Of a stretch of DNA of 64,000 nucleotides, positions 18,017 through 26,720 are shown one piece after another. Numbering within the stretch: the first letter of the stretch is position 1; each line of letters starts with the position of its first letter. A program made the position numbers and the translations under genes. The notes under the pieces were generated by a model. The model saw nothing but the letters and a program-made list of their open reading frames with translations, was not told where the DNA came from and did not search any database. This DNA is from Brevibacillus brevis (GTDB taxonomy: Bacteria; Bacillota; Bacilli; Brevibacillales; Brevibacillaceae): the NCBI RefSeq assembly GCF_900637055.1, contig NZ_LR134338.1, positions 2,924,001-2,988,000 on the forward strand, read 5' to 3'.

Positions 18017-18172
18017 ATGAATCAATCGTCTGATGTCAATGCCGAGCTGCAGCAAGTATCTGCTTACCCAACCAAGCAAGAAATGAATCAAAAGGACGTT
18101 GCTTTGTTAAATGAGCAGGAGGACAACTGCTGTACCCCCAAAAAGCAGGCGACAGAAGCGCAGCGGAAGTAA
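18017..18172 (+). CDS. small polar hypothetical protein (51 aa)
   Basis: ATG at 18017 with GAGGGGG about 9 bases upstream opens 51 codons. The product is hydrophilic, rich in Gln, Glu and Lys, with a central NNCC-like pair (EDNCCTP) that could bind metal or form disulfides. No family recognised. It ends just before a strong bidirectional terminator, which supports its being a real transcription unit. Confidence 0.5.
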   Translation: MNQSSDVNAELQQVSAYPTKQEMNQKDVALLNEQEDNCCTPKKQATEAQRK

Positions 18173-18184
18173 CGTCTACACGAA

Positions 18185-18219
18185 AAAAGCCGGGTCTCGA
18201 TTACGAGACACCGGCTTTT
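18185..18219. terminator. bidirectional intrinsic terminator
   Basis: AAAAGCCGGGTCTCG and CGAGACACCGGCTTTT form a 15-bp stem with one bulge around ATTA; A-run and T-run serve both converging genes. Confidence 0.88.
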
Positions 18220-18239
18220 CGTTTATCTTGCAGTGTGTT

Positions 18240-18971
18240 CTATCCGATAAATTCTTGTACCCAGTAGCCATTTGTGAAGCCTACACCAATTTTTGTGAAC
18301 GCAGGGTTCATAATATTTTGGCGGTGACCTTCACTGTTCATCCATTGTGTCATCACTTCTTGAGGACTGCGTTGACCCATGGCGATATTCTCACCTGCAG
18401 TCGAGTACTGGATGCCAAATTGCTTCATCATATCAAATGGCGAACCGTACGTTGGGCTGTTGTGGTCAAAATAGTTGTTTGCAGACATATCTTGTGCTTT
18501 TGCCAACGCTACTTTGGACAGTGCTGCGTCCATTTGAACAGGCTTGAGACCTGCTTTTGCACGTTCTTGGTTTACCAAATCCGCGACTTGTTTCGCAAAA
18601 TCACCAGCTTTTGCTTGATCCGCTTGATTTACTGGAGCAGCAGGCTGAGTGACGTTATTGCTAGGTTGCGCTGGTGCAGCTTGAACTGGTGCTGGTTGAA
18701 CCGGAGTTGGTTGTACCGGCTTTGCAGGTTGCATCGGCGTCATTGGCTGTTGTACTGGCATTGGTTGTCCAGGGGTAAAGCCTTGTTTTTGTTGATAGAA
18801 GTTCCAAAATGGTTGGGAATTTGGAGCTTTTTGGAATTGTGGCATATAATATTGGAACTGTCCGCCAGGAACAGGACAAGTAGAAGCAGCCGAAGCAGAA
18901 GTAGCGAAGCCTGTTAGAGCCAAGCCCAGACCAAGAGTCATCGCGATTGTAACAGAACCAAAACGTTTCAT
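18240..18971 (-). CDS. secreted CAP-domain (SCP/PR1, YkwD-like) protein
   Basis: 243 residues. Signal peptide about 1-28 (ends ASAA). Residues about 40-120 are a Pro/Gln-rich linker with degenerate QPxPVQP repeats. The CAP domain covers about 125-243, with VADLVNQERAKAGLKPV, AQDMSANNYFDHNSPTYGSPFDMMKQFGI, AGENIAMG and MNSEGHRQNIMNPAFTKIGVG; the His of YFDH and of EGHR and the Glu of AGEN are the usual cavity residues. AAGGAGAG lies upstream. Role in the cell wall or spore coat is family-based. It is preceded by a c-di-AMP riboswitch. Confidence 0.9.
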   Translation of the reverse strand: MKRFGSVTIAMTLGLGLALTGFATSASAASTCPVPGGQFQYYMPQFQKAPNSQPFWNFYQQKQGFTPGQPMPVQQPMTPMQPAKPVQPTPVQPAPVQAAPAQPSNNVTQPAAPVNQADQAKAGDFAKQVADLVNQERAKAGLKPVQMDAALSKVALAKAQDMSANNYFDHNSPTYGSPFDMMKQFGIQYSTAGENIAMGQRSPQEVMTQWMNSEGHRQNIMNPAFTKIGVGFTNGYWVQEFIG

Positions 18972-18989
18972 TAAACAAATCTCTCCTTT

Positions 18990-19130
18990 TTTTTGCCTAC
19001 GAGGTTAGTTGTCGGATTCGGATTGAGGAAACAACCCTACGCCAGTTCGGCGATTCACCCCAATGTGGAATAGCTCATCCACAAAAAAGTCCCCCGCACT
19101 TCCTTTTCAGTAGGAAGTCTCGGCTTATTT
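18990..19130 (-). promoter_or_regulatory. ydaO/yuaA-type c-di-AMP riboswitch
   Basis: On the minus strand, between the CAP gene and about 19130, the leader contains GCGGGGGAC, then TTGGGGTGAATCG, then GTAGGGTTG, TTTCCTCAATCCGAATCCGA and CAACTAACCTCGTAGGC in that order. These are the conserved blocks of the ydaO (c-di-AMP) riboswitch, including the CCGA pair and the terminal AGCTAACCTCG-like strand. The A-rich/U-rich stretch and RBS follow directly. In Firmicutes this class is an OFF switch for cell-wall hydrolase and osmolyte genes, which suits a CAP/wall protein. Confidence 0.88.
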
Positions 19131-19219
19131 CGTTTGGCATGAACAACGATATCAGACAATCCCAATCGAAATAAAGGAGTAATATATGGCAAATAGCTGG
19201 AAGCGTTGATACATTAGGC

Positions 19220-19564
19220 TCATTTCGCTTCGTTTGATTGTTCCTTCCATGCGGTTATGCCGCCTTCCAATGCATTTGCTTGAAAACCATGCTCACGTAG
19301 CAGAGCGGCAGCCTTTTGAGCTTTGTTACCTGTTGTACATACGGTAACGATCTGTACATTTTTCACAAGTTTTTCGGTTTCTTCATCGAACGGCTTGTCC
19401 TGTTCTTTCATAAGAAGATAGGGAACGTTACGAGTCGGTGCATTTTCATGAACGAGGCTGCCGGTTATAAATTTTTCGGCGTCGCGTACGTCCAATAAAA
19501 GTACGGGCACTTTCTGTTTGAGCATTTCTGATAATTGTATGGTTGTTAACGTATGATTTTGCAA
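19220..19564 (-). CDS. rhodanese-domain protein
   Basis: The open frame extends to 19687, but TTG at 19564 is the likely start because GGGAGGG sits 6-7 bases upstream; this gives 114 residues, a normal single rhodanese domain. LLLDVRDAEKF is the entry motif and VTVCTTGNKA carries the active-site Cys near 76. The loop has the six-residue length of sulfurtransferases. The domain transfers or senses sulfane sulfur in the cytoplasm. Monocistronic. Confidence 0.87.
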   Translation of the reverse strand: MQNHTLTTIQLSEMLKQKVPVLLLDVRDAEKFITGSLVHENAPTRNVPYLLMKEQDKPFDEETEKLVKNVQIVTVCTTGNKAQKAAALLREHGFQANALEGGITAWKEQSNEAK

Positions 19565-19705
19565 TGAAATCCCTCCCAATGTTATTGTAACAGAGAACAG
19601 CTTCGCCCAGAATAAGGGAGAACTGTTGCTTTTATTGGACAACCATGGTAGAATGAGGTTGCTACTTGAAAAATTGATACCTAACATTCATCGAGGTGTA
19701 TGCTG

Positions 19706-19861
19706 ATGGATAACATTTTTGAATCCCCGATTCACACTGGCGCGGTCATCGGAGCCGCAAGGATGGAAGAGAGGAAGGGCTTTCATTGTTTTAGGTTTTC
19801 AAAAGGTTTTGTTTTTAATCTTGCAGTTCCGTCCTATGACATTCGCATAGTTGCTGAGTAG
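19706..19861 (+). CDS. possible small protein (51-53 aa)
   Basis: GAGGTG at 19693-19698 precedes ATG 19700 and ATG 19706 in the same frame; the ORF runs to TAG at 19861. The product starts MDNIFESPIHTGAVIG and has a central basic-aromatic region. No family is recognised and no terminator follows except the inverted repeat at 19870. It could also be the leader of the cold-shock gene. Moderate-to-low support. Confidence 0.35.
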   Translation: MDNIFESPIHTGAVIGAARMEERKGFHCFRFSKGFVFNLAVPSYDIRIVAE

Positions 19862-19869
19862 GTAAATTT

Positions 19870-19925
19870 CACATATCATGAAGGCGTATCATAGCACATG
19901 ATCTGGTATTTCTTCATGATATGTG
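19870..19925 (+). promoter_or_regulatory. 14-bp inverted repeat in the cold-shock gene leader
   Basis: CACATATCATGAAG (19870-19883) and CTTCATGATATGTG (19912-19925) are perfect complements around a 28-base loop that itself contains CATGAT. A weak T-rich stretch follows. It could be an attenuator, a temperature-responsive structure in the long csp 5' leader, or the terminator of the preceding small ORF. Confidence 0.55.
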
Positions 19926-19989
19926 AGCTTTATTTGCTTCGGTAAATATGACTAGCATATTCAAATTGAATTTTTGGAGGTTTTTTTAA

Positions 19990-20193
19990 ATGCAAACGAA
20001 CGGAACAGTAAAATGGTTTAACACAGAAAAAGGTTTCGGTTTCATTCAAGTAGAAGGCGGAGACGATGTATTCGTACACTTCAGCGCAATCCAAGGTGAC
20101 GGTTTCAAAACTTTGGACGAAGGTCAAAAAGTTCAATTCAACATCGTTCAAGGCAACCGTGGCCCACAAGCTGAGAACGTAGTAAAACTGTAA
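19990..20193 (+). CDS. cold-shock protein (CspA family)
   Basis: 67 residues, standard length. RNP1 KGFGFI and RNP2 VFVHFSAI are intact, and the protein begins [11 protein letters not shown] like B. subtilis CspB-type proteins. It binds single-stranded nucleic acid and acts as an RNA chaperone. TGGAGG lies 9 bases before the ATG, after an A/T-rich leader with a long inverted repeat. Monocistronic with a strong terminator. Which csp paralogue it is cannot be told. Confidence 0.96.
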   Translation: MQTNGTVKWFNTEKGFGFIQVEGGDDVFVHFSAIQGDGFKTLDEGQKVQFNIVQGNRGPQAENVVKL

Positions 20194-20203
20194 GTCTCCT
20201 TTT

Positions 20204-20237
20204 AAAAGAAACTGTCCTTTCGAGGGCAGTTTCTTTT
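20204..20237 (+). terminator. intrinsic terminator after csp
   Basis: AAAAGAAACTGTCC and GGGCAGTTTCTTTT form a 13-14 bp stem with a short loop. Confidence 0.88.
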
Positions 20238-20307
20238 TGTCTTAGGACGTGGAAGCAAAAAGGCGTTGGGTTCGTCCCCAGCGCCTTTTCCTGCTTGCGA
20301 ATGGATT

Positions 20308-20340
20308 AAAAAAGGAACTATGGCTTCCCACCATAATTCC
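20308..20340 (-). terminator. intrinsic terminator (minus strand) of the 20.4-kb gene
   Basis: On the minus strand GGAATTATGG pairs with CCATAGTTCC (one G-U) and is followed by a T6 run. A second hairpin, AAAAGGCG...CGCCTTTT at about 20257-20289, lies further downstream. Confidence 0.78.
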
Positions 20341-20362
20341 TTATTCTCTTCCTACAAAATAT

Positions 20363-20809
20363 TTAAATACAAGTGTCGATTTCGATCGTTTGGAATTGAC
20401 TGTCAAGAACGGTAAGACCAACAACTTGACCGCCGCCGATAGAAGTACGGCCATAAGTGGTGAGAAGGACATTTCCGTTGTTTTCTGCAACGGTAAGGCG
20501 AACTTCATAGTGGTTGGATGCGGTGACCAGCGCATTGAAAGCAGTGCGAGTATTCGCTGGGATAAATTGCGTGATGTCAAGCAAGGTGCTAACTGGATTG
20601 GTTTGCGTAACTGCAGTACCCCAGCTCAATACTTGCACACGTACTTCTACATCTTCTGTGTTCAGATTGACCAGGTCAAGGTGAGCGGTGAGAGCAACAG
20701 AGAGGTTGTTTTGCAAAATACCAGTCGTTCTCACAGTATTTCGTTTTGGGCGTCTGTTGCTTCTTCTTTCATTACCGCCTTGATCGTCGTCGTATTCGAT
20801 TTCAGACAT
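20363..20809 (-). CDS. hypothetical protein, beta-rich (148 aa)
   Basis: 148 residues. The first about 25 are acidic then Arg/Asn-rich (EYDDDQGGNERRSNRRPKR); the rest alternates like a beta-sandwich (LTAHLDLVNLNTEDVEVRVQVLSW, HYEVRLTVAENNGNVLLTTYG). No signal peptide or helix bundle. GGAG lies about 9 bases upstream of the ATG. The look recalls filament- or spore-surface proteins of spore formers, but I do not recognise the family and make no functional claim. Confidence 0.75.
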   Translation of the reverse strand: MSEIEYDDDQGGNERRSNRRPKRNTVRTTGILQNNLSVALTAHLDLVNLNTEDVEVRVQVLSWGTAVTQTNPVSTLLDITQFIPANTRTAFNALVTASNHYEVRLTVAENNGNVLLTTYGRTSIGGGQVVGLTVLDSQFQTIEIDTCI

Positions 20810-20920
20810 CCATGTTCACTCCATTCTTGTGTAATCTAGTGGGACAATAATACGATATTGTTTCTTGTCTTGATTTGTAACGGCGAACGTAAGGGGACGA
20901 GTACCTATTTTTGATAGAGG

Positions 20921-21664
20921 ATGGTGGGGGTTTTGGGAGAAACGCCTGTATGCAAACAACTAGACTATACGGCTCGCTTTGATTGGGGATATGAAGGGGT
21001 GGAACAGGTCGGGGCAGCTTCGGATATGATCGTCATTATCGATGTGCTCTCCTTCAGTACATGTGTCGATATCGTAACGGGACGCGGTGGTATCGTCTAT
21101 CCTTATCAAGTAAAGGATGAGTCAGCTGTAGCATTCGCCAAACAAAAAGCAGCGCTGCTCGCTGGGAAACGTGGAGAACCAATCTCCCTTTCACCTGCTT
21201 GTCTGAAAACGATACCGCTGAGAAGTAGGTTGGTGTTACCCTCGCCAAATGGATCGACCTGCACCGTGTTGGCAAAGAAAACAGGGGCGAAGGTAATCGC
21301 TGCATGCATGCGAAATGCGCCATCTGTCGCCAGGTACATACAGCAGCAGAAAGGAACCGTAACGGTCATTGCTTGCGGTGAACGGTGGGGGAATGGAGCA
21401 TTGCGACCCGCTATTGAGGATATGATAGCGGCAGGTGCATTGCTTCACGAATTGGAGGGATATCGATTGTCACCAGAGGCCGAAATAGCGGTGGCTGCCT
21501 TTCGATCGGCACAAGGTCATATTCCCGCTTACTTGCAGAAATGTGCTTCCGGCCAAGAACTGATCAGCATGGGGTACCCGGAAGATGTCGAACTTGCAGC
21601 ACAATGGAATTGGAGCTGCACGGTTCCAGTCCTGAACAATGATTTTGCTTACGAAGCGATTTAA
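20921..21664 (+). CDS. 2-phosphosulfolactate phosphatase family (ComB-like)
   Basis: 247 residues from ATG 20921; an in-frame TTG at 20933 spaces better to the GAGG at 20917. The motifs MIVIIDVLSFSTCVDI, LPSPNGSTC and VIACGERWGNGALRPAIEDMIAAGAL with a C-terminal PVL-N-DFAYEA are the ComB-family landmarks (Mg-dependent acid phosphatase). In methanogens ComB makes sulfolactate for coenzyme M; bacterial homologues may serve spore sulfolactate or another substrate. Promoter not identified. No sulfolactate synthase gene lies nearby. Confidence 0.85.
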   Translation: MVGVLGETPVCKQLDYTARFDWGYEGVEQVGAASDMIVIIDVLSFSTCVDIVTGRGGIVYPYQVKDESAVAFAKQKAALLAGKRGEPISLSPACLKTIPLRSRLVLPSPNGSTCTVLAKKTGAKVIAACMRNAPSVARYIQQQKGTVTVIACGERWGNGALRPAIEDMIAAGALLHELEGYRLSPEAEIAVAAFRSAQGHIPAYLQKCASGQELISMGYPEDVELAAQWNWSCTVPVLNNDFAYEAI

Positions 21665-21744
21665 TCTTTTCGCATAAAGAATCCCTCATTCGGTAACCAT
21701 GGTTATGAACCATACATGAGAAAAACTGGACAGGGAGGATTCAT

Positions 21745-23334
21745 ATGGATGACAATAGCAAGTCCATCGACCAATCAGAAGAAAATATCCTGACAAATCG
21801 TCAAGGCCATCCGATCACAGACAACCAGAACTTGCGGACAGTTGGAAATCGCGGACCAACCGTTCTGGAGAATTACGACTTTCTTGAAAAAATCACACAT
21901 TTTGATCGGGAGAAAACACCTGAGCGTGTCGTGCATAGCCGTGGTGCAGGAGCACATGGCTATTTTGAAGCGTATGGAACCGTAGGGAATGAGCCGATTT
22001 CTACGTACACGAGGGCAAAGCTGTTTTCGGAGCGAGGGAAAAAAACGCCTGTGTTTGTGCGGTTTTCTACGGTTATTCATGGGACACATTCGCCCGAGAC
22101 ATTGCGCGATCCACGTGGATTTGCCGTGAAGTTTTATACAGAGGACGGGAACTGGGATCTGGTTGGCAACAACCTTAAAGTTTTTTTTATTCGAGATGCG
22201 ATGAAGTTTCCTGATCTTGTCCATGCGTTCAAGCCTGATCCAGTGACAAACATTCAAGATGTGGAACGGATCTTTGACTTCATCTCGAACACGCCAGAGG
22301 CCATGCATATGATTACGTTTTTGTTCTCCCCGTGGGGAATACCAGCGAACTATCGGCAAATGCAAGGCTCTGGCGTAAACACGTACAAGTGGGTAAACCA
22401 CGAAGGAAAAGCGGTCCTGGTCAAATACCATTGGCAGCCGTTAGCGCAAGGGATTAAGAATTTGACACAAAAACAGGCGGAAGAGATCCAAGGGAAAAAC
22501 TTCAATCATGCCACGCAGGACTTGTATGAAGCGATTGAGCGAGGAGAATATCCGGAGTGGGAAATGTGCGTCCAGATCATGAGTGATGACGATCATCCTG
22601 AGCTCGATTTTGATCCGCTTGATCCAACGAAAATATGGCCCGAAGATCAGTTCCCGTTTCTTCCTGTAGGCAAAATGGTTTTGAACAAAAACCCGGATAA
22701 CTATTTTGCTGAGGTCGAGCAAGCAGCTTTTGGGACAGGTGTTTTAGTGGATGGACTTGATTTTTCTGATGACAAGCTACTGCAAGGAAGGACCTTTTCC
22801 TACTCCGATACGCAACGTTATCGGGTTGGCGCGAACTATTTGCAGCTTCCGATTAACGCTCCCAAAAAGCATGTAGCTACCAACCAGGAAGGTGGTCAAA
22901 TGCTGTATCAAGTCGATCGGACGCAGCGGCATATTAACTATGAGCCATCAACGATTGGCGGATTGCAGGAAGCCAAGCAAGCAGCTCCTGATCATCAGCC
23001 AGAAGTGGAAGGGAAGGTCGTTCGTCAAAAGATTGATCGCACCAACGATTTCAAACAGGCGGGAGAACGTTATCGAATCATGGAAGACTGGGAAAGAGAA
23101 GACCTCATTGCCAATCTGACGGATGCACTCCTCTCCTGTGATCCTCGTATTCAAGAGAAAATGCTTGGCTACTTCTCGCAATGTGACGAAGAGTACGGCG
23201 AGCGTTTGAAAGCAGGAATCGCACAGGGCAATGGCGGAAACAGCAAGGAGATGGGCGGACCGATGGGCGCAACGAATCCCGGAGCGGCTGTCAAGGAAGC
23301 CGAACAGAAGTCTCGTCCGTCCAAGCCTTACTGA
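21745..23334 (+). CDS. haem catalase (monofunctional)
   Basis: 529 residues, longer than the approximately 485 of KatA because of a polar C-terminal extension of about 40 residues rich in Gly, Asn and Lys. Catalytic His64 is in [22 protein letters not shown] (about 134-142) carries the distal Asn, and Tyr352 in [12 protein letters not shown] is the haem ligand. The INYEPST stretch is also conserved. It dismutates hydrogen peroxide. GGGAGG lies just upstream of the ATG. No PerR box was recognised in the 80-base upstream region. Terminator follows. Confidence 0.95.
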   Translation: MDDNSKSIDQSEENILTNRQGHPITDNQNLRTVGNRGPTVLENYDFLEKITHFDREKTPERVVHSRGAGAHGYFEAYGTVGNEPISTYTRAKLFSERGKKTPVFVRFSTVIHGTHSPETLRDPRGFAVKFYTEDGNWDLVGNNLKVFFIRDAMKFPDLVHAFKPDPVTNIQDVERIFDFISNTPEAMHMITFLFSPWGIPANYRQMQGSGVNTYKWVNHEGKAVLVKYHWQPLAQGIKNLTQKQAEEIQGKNFNHATQDLYEAIERGEYPEWEMCVQIMSDDDHPELDFDPLDPTKIWPEDQFPFLPVGKMVLNKNPDNYFAEVEQAAFGTGVLVDGLDFSDDKLLQGRTFSYSDTQRYRVGANYLQLPINAPKKHVATNQEGGQMLYQVDRTQRHINYEPSTIGGLQEAKQAAPDHQPEVEGKVVRQKIDRTNDFKQAGERYRIMEDWEREDLIANLTDALLSCDPRIQEKMLGYFSQCDEEYGERLKAGIAQGNGGNSKEMGGPMGATNPGAAVKEAEQKSRPSKPY

Positions 23335-23370
23335 TGACCCCGGTGAACAATCAAGATTGAATGAACAGCG

Positions 23371-23404
23371 GAGCTTTGCCGAATCCATGGTAAAGCTCTT
23401 TTTT
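23371..23404 (+). terminator. intrinsic terminator after catalase
   Basis: GAGCTTTGCC (23371-23380) and GGTAAAGCTC (23389-23398) with one G-U-type mismatch, followed by T6. Confidence 0.88.
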
Positions 23405-23480
23405 GTATCCGGTTGCATTTTTACCTAACAATCAGTAGGCTAAAACGTATGGGATCGATTTGCCAAAGGAGACGTCATTC

Positions 23481-24056
23481 ATGTCAAAAGATAATAAAAC
23501 ACATCAACATATTGTAGATGCAGCCTTTCAATTATTCGCGGAGCATGGGATTGAAAAGACGAGCTTGACGATGATTGCTACAGAAGTAGGGATCACAAAG
23601 CCGGCGATCTACTACCACTTTGCATCAAAGGACGCACTTCTCGATTATTTGTTTGATCAACTGTTTGGAAACTATACATTCTCCCATTTTTTCACGGTTA
23701 CGGATTTTACAGCTGACAATTTCGCGGAACTCCTTATCGAAACTGGCTTGAAGTTATTGCCGAGCGAGGAAGAGGATTATGCCTTTTTACGCGTCTTCAA
23801 TCAATTTCTGCTGTCTGTCAGTCAAAAAGAGAAGTACCGTGACAAGTTGCGGCTGATGCAAGAAGATTTTTTGCAGGGCTTTACCTCCTTATTGGAGCGA
23901 GGGATAGAGTTAGGTGTCGTCCCACCTGATCGTGTCGTAGCAAAAGCTCATATTCTAGCGCTTGTCGTTGATAATATTAGTAACTACTTGCTGATGGGGA
24001 TTGAGCTAGACCAGAGGGATATCTGGACTGAAACAGTGAGAAGCGTGCTAAAGTAA
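23481..24056 (+). CDS. TetR family transcriptional regulator
   Basis: 191 residues from ATG 23481 (AAAGGAG about 9 bases upstream; the open frame starts at 23460). N-terminal HTH about 10-55: IVDAAFQLFAEHGIEKTSLTMIATEVGITKPAIYYHFASKDALL is textbook TetR. The C-terminal ligand domain has no recognisable specificity. It is followed by an RCC1-like secreted protein, which may be a target or merely a neighbour. No divergent gene is present. Confidence 0.93.
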   Translation: MSKDNKTHQHIVDAAFQLFAEHGIEKTSLTMIATEVGITKPAIYYHFASKDALLDYLFDQLFGNYTFSHFFTVTDFTADNFAELLIETGLKLLPSEEEDYAFLRVFNQFLLSVSQKEKYRDKLRLMQEDFLQGFTSLLERGIELGVVPPDRVVAKAHILALVVDNISNYLLMGIELDQRDIWTETVRSVLK

Positions 24057-24134
24057 TCGGAAAAAATAGTGACGCATTTCGAGTTGCCAGCGTCTTACAA
24101 TTGTTTACATGAGACGATGGCGAGGAGAATCATG

Positions 24135-26249
24135 ATGGTACGAAGAGAGAAATGGGTAGCATTATTGAGCTATACCGCGGTACTCTCCCTATTTACGACG
24201 GGTGGGGTCGCTGCTGCATCCCCTGCGAAGGCAGTTTCCCAAAAAGCAGAAGCATCGGTTGGCGCGACGGGAAATACCGAGGTGAAGCTGCAGGCTTGCA
24301 GTCAAGCTGATGCAAAAGCGGATGCTTCGGACACAACGATGAAGTCCTGGAAACCATTGGGGAATAAGCCGATACTGGAAGGGATTACTTCGATTGCAAC
24401 AGGCGTCATTTTTGATGAAGCAGGCTATGGATGGAGGCCAGGCATTTCTTATGCCTTCACCGAGGATGGGCAAGTGTGGAAATGGGGCTTTCAATCTGAC
24501 AAGAAGTATGAACCGCACAAGCTAGCCGGGATCAAAGATGCCAAGCAAGTCATGACGGATTATGTCCTCACGAGCGCCGGTGAAGTATGGCAGATCGACG
24601 AGAAGAAAGCACCAGAAAAACTGGCCGGTCTGGATAAAATCAAGAACATTCAGCAGATCGACCTTCATGAAGGCGTACTCTTTTTACTAAAAGAAGATGG
24701 TACTGTATGGAAATGGCAAGATGGAGCGAAAGCAGCAGAAAAGGTGACGAAGCTCTCGAATATCCGTGACATGTATAGCTCAGCCTTTTCCTTGTTTCTA
24801 GTAGATGACCAAGGGAAGCTTCTTTATCTCGATGGCAAATCCGGAGAGCTGAACACAGAAAAACTGCAGGAAATGGATATCCCAGGGAAAGTCAAACAGG
24901 TAGCCGTCGATTACACGGATCGTGCCTTGATCCAAACAGAAAAAGGCGAAGTGTACAGCTACAATACAAAAGAAAATGAAAAAGTAGTGCGTGCTGCTCA
25001 TGCAGATGGTGCCACGCGGATGGCAGTTGGCGGAGAAGGATTATACTTGGTCGTAAAAGCGGACGGAACTGTTTGGGGCTGGGGACATAATACCCATGGA
25101 ATGCTCGGTGCGAATCTGGAAAATGAGCTGAAGGAGCCTGTCAAAATAGCAGGTCTATCTGATATTACAGACGTACGAGCGGGCACCGACCATGTGATTG
25201 CTCTCGATAAAACAGGAAACGTTTATTCATTTGGCAGCAATATGACAGGACAGCTGGGACGAATCCCTGTTACGTTTGACAAATGGACAGAATTGGGCGA
25301 ATTACGTGATGTAAAACAGGTAGTAACTGAGCTGGATCGACCGTACTTCGTTCGTAAGGATGGTTCTGTATGGAGTTTTGGCGCGGATCGAGTGCCATAT
25401 GAAGTGAAAGGACCTGCGAAAGTAAAAACAATGGATAGCATCATGGATTTTCCGGTTACCTTGAATGAGAACGGACAAATCCAGTTGTGGACGAGTGAAT
25501 TTAGCAGCTGTGAAACATTGGCGTTGCCTTCTCGCATCAAGGATTTTGTTGGTGGGGAGAAGCATTTCTTGTTGCGTACGGAAGATGACCAATTCTTGAC
25601 TGTGGAATTCAGTTATAATTCCGCCGAACGCGGAGGGGGATCTGGCATCACGAACTTGCGCCCCAAAAAAGTGGAAACCCTCAAGATCGATTCAAAAATG
25701 GCTGCGGATGTAACCAAGCTTTATGCCAATCTTTATACGTTCTTTGCAGTGACGAAAAATGGTCAGGTATTGTACGCAGAACGGAAGAATGATGAACCGT
25801 TTACTTCATTTGCGCAGATAGCTGGTATGAAAGGCATTCGTGAGCTTGCACCTGAGTATTTTGTCCGTTATACAAAGGATACCGCATCAGTTTGGGCGAT
25901 TGATGATGCAGGCAAGGTTCAGGAAATTCAGGTGTACCCTGAGAGCGAAGGGAATGACGCAGGAGCCATCAAAGTGAAGCTGGAACCCAAAGCGGAAGAA
26001 GGCATTGCCATGATGAGCGGACGTTTGCGGATTACCAAGGATGGGCAAATATTCGAACATGATTGGGAACCACTTCAAAAGCAAAAAGTGGCTGCTCCCG
26101 TCAGACTGATTTCATCCACGTATGACTATGCAATTGAGGGCCCCGGCTCGCATTACCATGTGCTGATCACAGAAGATGATAAGATTGTATTGATTGGCGA
26201 TAATCCATACGGAAAAGGCGAGCTTCAACCAGATTTGGTGAGACAATAA
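24135..26249 (+). CDS. secreted RCC1-like beta-propeller protein
   Basis: 704 residues from ATG 24135 (GAGGAG 7 bases upstream; the adjacent ATG 24132 is closer to the site). Signal peptide about 1-30 (AAASPAKA). The rest consists of RCC1/PQQ-like propeller blades: repeated GxVWxWG-type stretches such as DGQVWKWGF, GTVWKWQDG, GTVWGWGHNTHGMLG, GNVYSFGSNMTGQLG and GSVWSFGAD. There is no anchor or catalytic motif. Such proteins act as protein- or glycan-interaction platforms. It is preceded by a TetR gene 78 bases upstream. Confidence 0.85.
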   Translation: MVRREKWVALLSYTAVLSLFTTGGVAAASPAKAVSQKAEASVGATGNTEVKLQACSQADAKADASDTTMKSWKPLGNKPILEGITSIATGVIFDEAGYGWRPGISYAFTEDGQVWKWGFQSDKKYEPHKLAGIKDAKQVMTDYVLTSAGEVWQIDEKKAPEKLAGLDKIKNIQQIDLHEGVLFLLKEDGTVWKWQDGAKAAEKVTKLSNIRDMYSSAFSLFLVDDQGKLLYLDGKSGELNTEKLQEMDIPGKVKQVAVDYTDRALIQTEKGEVYSYNTKENEKVVRAAHADGATRMAVGGEGLYLVVKADGTVWGWGHNTHGMLGANLENELKEPVKIAGLSDITDVRAGTDHVIALDKTGNVYSFGSNMTGQLGRIPVTFDKWTELGELRDVKQVVTELDRPYFVRKDGSVWSFGADRVPYEVKGPAKVKTMDSIMDFPVTLNENGQIQLWTSEFSSCETLALPSRIKDFVGGEKHFLLRTEDDQFLTVEFSYNSAERGGGSGITNLRPKKVETLKIDSKMAADVTKLYANLYTFFAVTKNGQVLYAERKNDEPFTSFAQIAGMKGIRELAPEYFVRYTKDTASVWAIDDAGKVQEIQVYPESEGNDAGAIKVKLEPKAEEGIAMMSGRLRITKDGQIFEHDWEPLQKQKVAAPVRLISSTYDYAIEGPGSHYHVLITEDDKIVLIGDNPYGKGELQPDLVRQ

Positions 26250-26282
26250 AAGAAAAACCCTCATAGCTTGTTAGCTTGAGGG
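26250..26282 (-). terminator. intrinsic terminator of the yjdF gene
   Basis: On the minus strand CCCTCAAGCT and AGCTATGAGGG form an imperfect 10-bp stem (one bulge) followed by TTTTTCTT. It also spans the end of the propeller gene on the other strand. Confidence 0.75.
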
Positions 26283-26301
26283 CCTGGCACAGCGGAAAAG
26301 A

Positions 26302-26712
26302 TCATCTTCCTCTGTGCTTTCTTTTTGCTTTTTGAACCTTTTGCTGCCATTTTTTCTCTTGAATCTCAAGCAATCTTTGTCTTCCGACGACTTTCTTTTC
26401 TTTCTTACGTCTGCTCAGCTCAAGTTTTATGGCTTCTTGAGCACGGGTAGACACACCGCTAGACTTCATTTCCTTCGCGACTTGTCGAGCAAGACGCTTG
26501 GGGTTTACTCTTTGCTGAGATGGTGTCTCCACTTGGATCGTTTGTTGGGTAGCATCAAGGAGAGAGTGAATCTGGTGCAACACAAACAATTGGACTTCTC
26601 CATCTTTAGGTTCCGCTCCAAAAATGTACCTGGACGCTTTCAAATGTCCAGCTTCTTGTTGCTCAACGACTCCTACCCAGTACTGCCCATCAAAATACAC
26701 GGTTAGTTTCAA
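26302..26712 (-). CDS. yjdF: YjdF family protein (DUF2992)
   Basis: 136 residues from TTG at 26712; GAGGGGG lies 8 bases upstream, whereas the open frame reaches 26733. The N-terminus MKLTVYFDGQYWVGVVE and the middle KASRYIFGAEPKDGEVQLFVL, followed by a basic coiled C-terminus (RRKKEKK..KWQQKVQKAKRKHRGR), match the YjdF/DUF2992 family. The biochemical role is unknown. The family is usually controlled by the azaaromatic-sensing yjdF riboswitch, and this gene has one (see the leader feature). Confidence 0.85.
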   Translation of the reverse strand: MKLTVYFDGQYWVGVVEQQEAGHLKASRYIFGAEPKDGEVQLFVLHQIHSLLDATQQTIQVETPSQQRVNPKRLARQVAKEMKSSGVSTRAQEAIKLELSRRKKEKKVVGRQRLLEIQEKKWQQKVQKAKRKHRGR

Positions 26713-26720
26713 ACAAACCG

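Noticed and set aside
19186..19209. 7-codon ORF with AAAGGAG as a leader peptide
   Set aside because: Too short and placed antisense at the end of the rhodanese gene; no downstream gene on that strand is close.
21775..22431. Minus-strand 218-codon frame opposite the catalase
   Set aside because: Catalase motifs are complete on the plus strand; the antisense frame has no ribosome site or recognisable domains.
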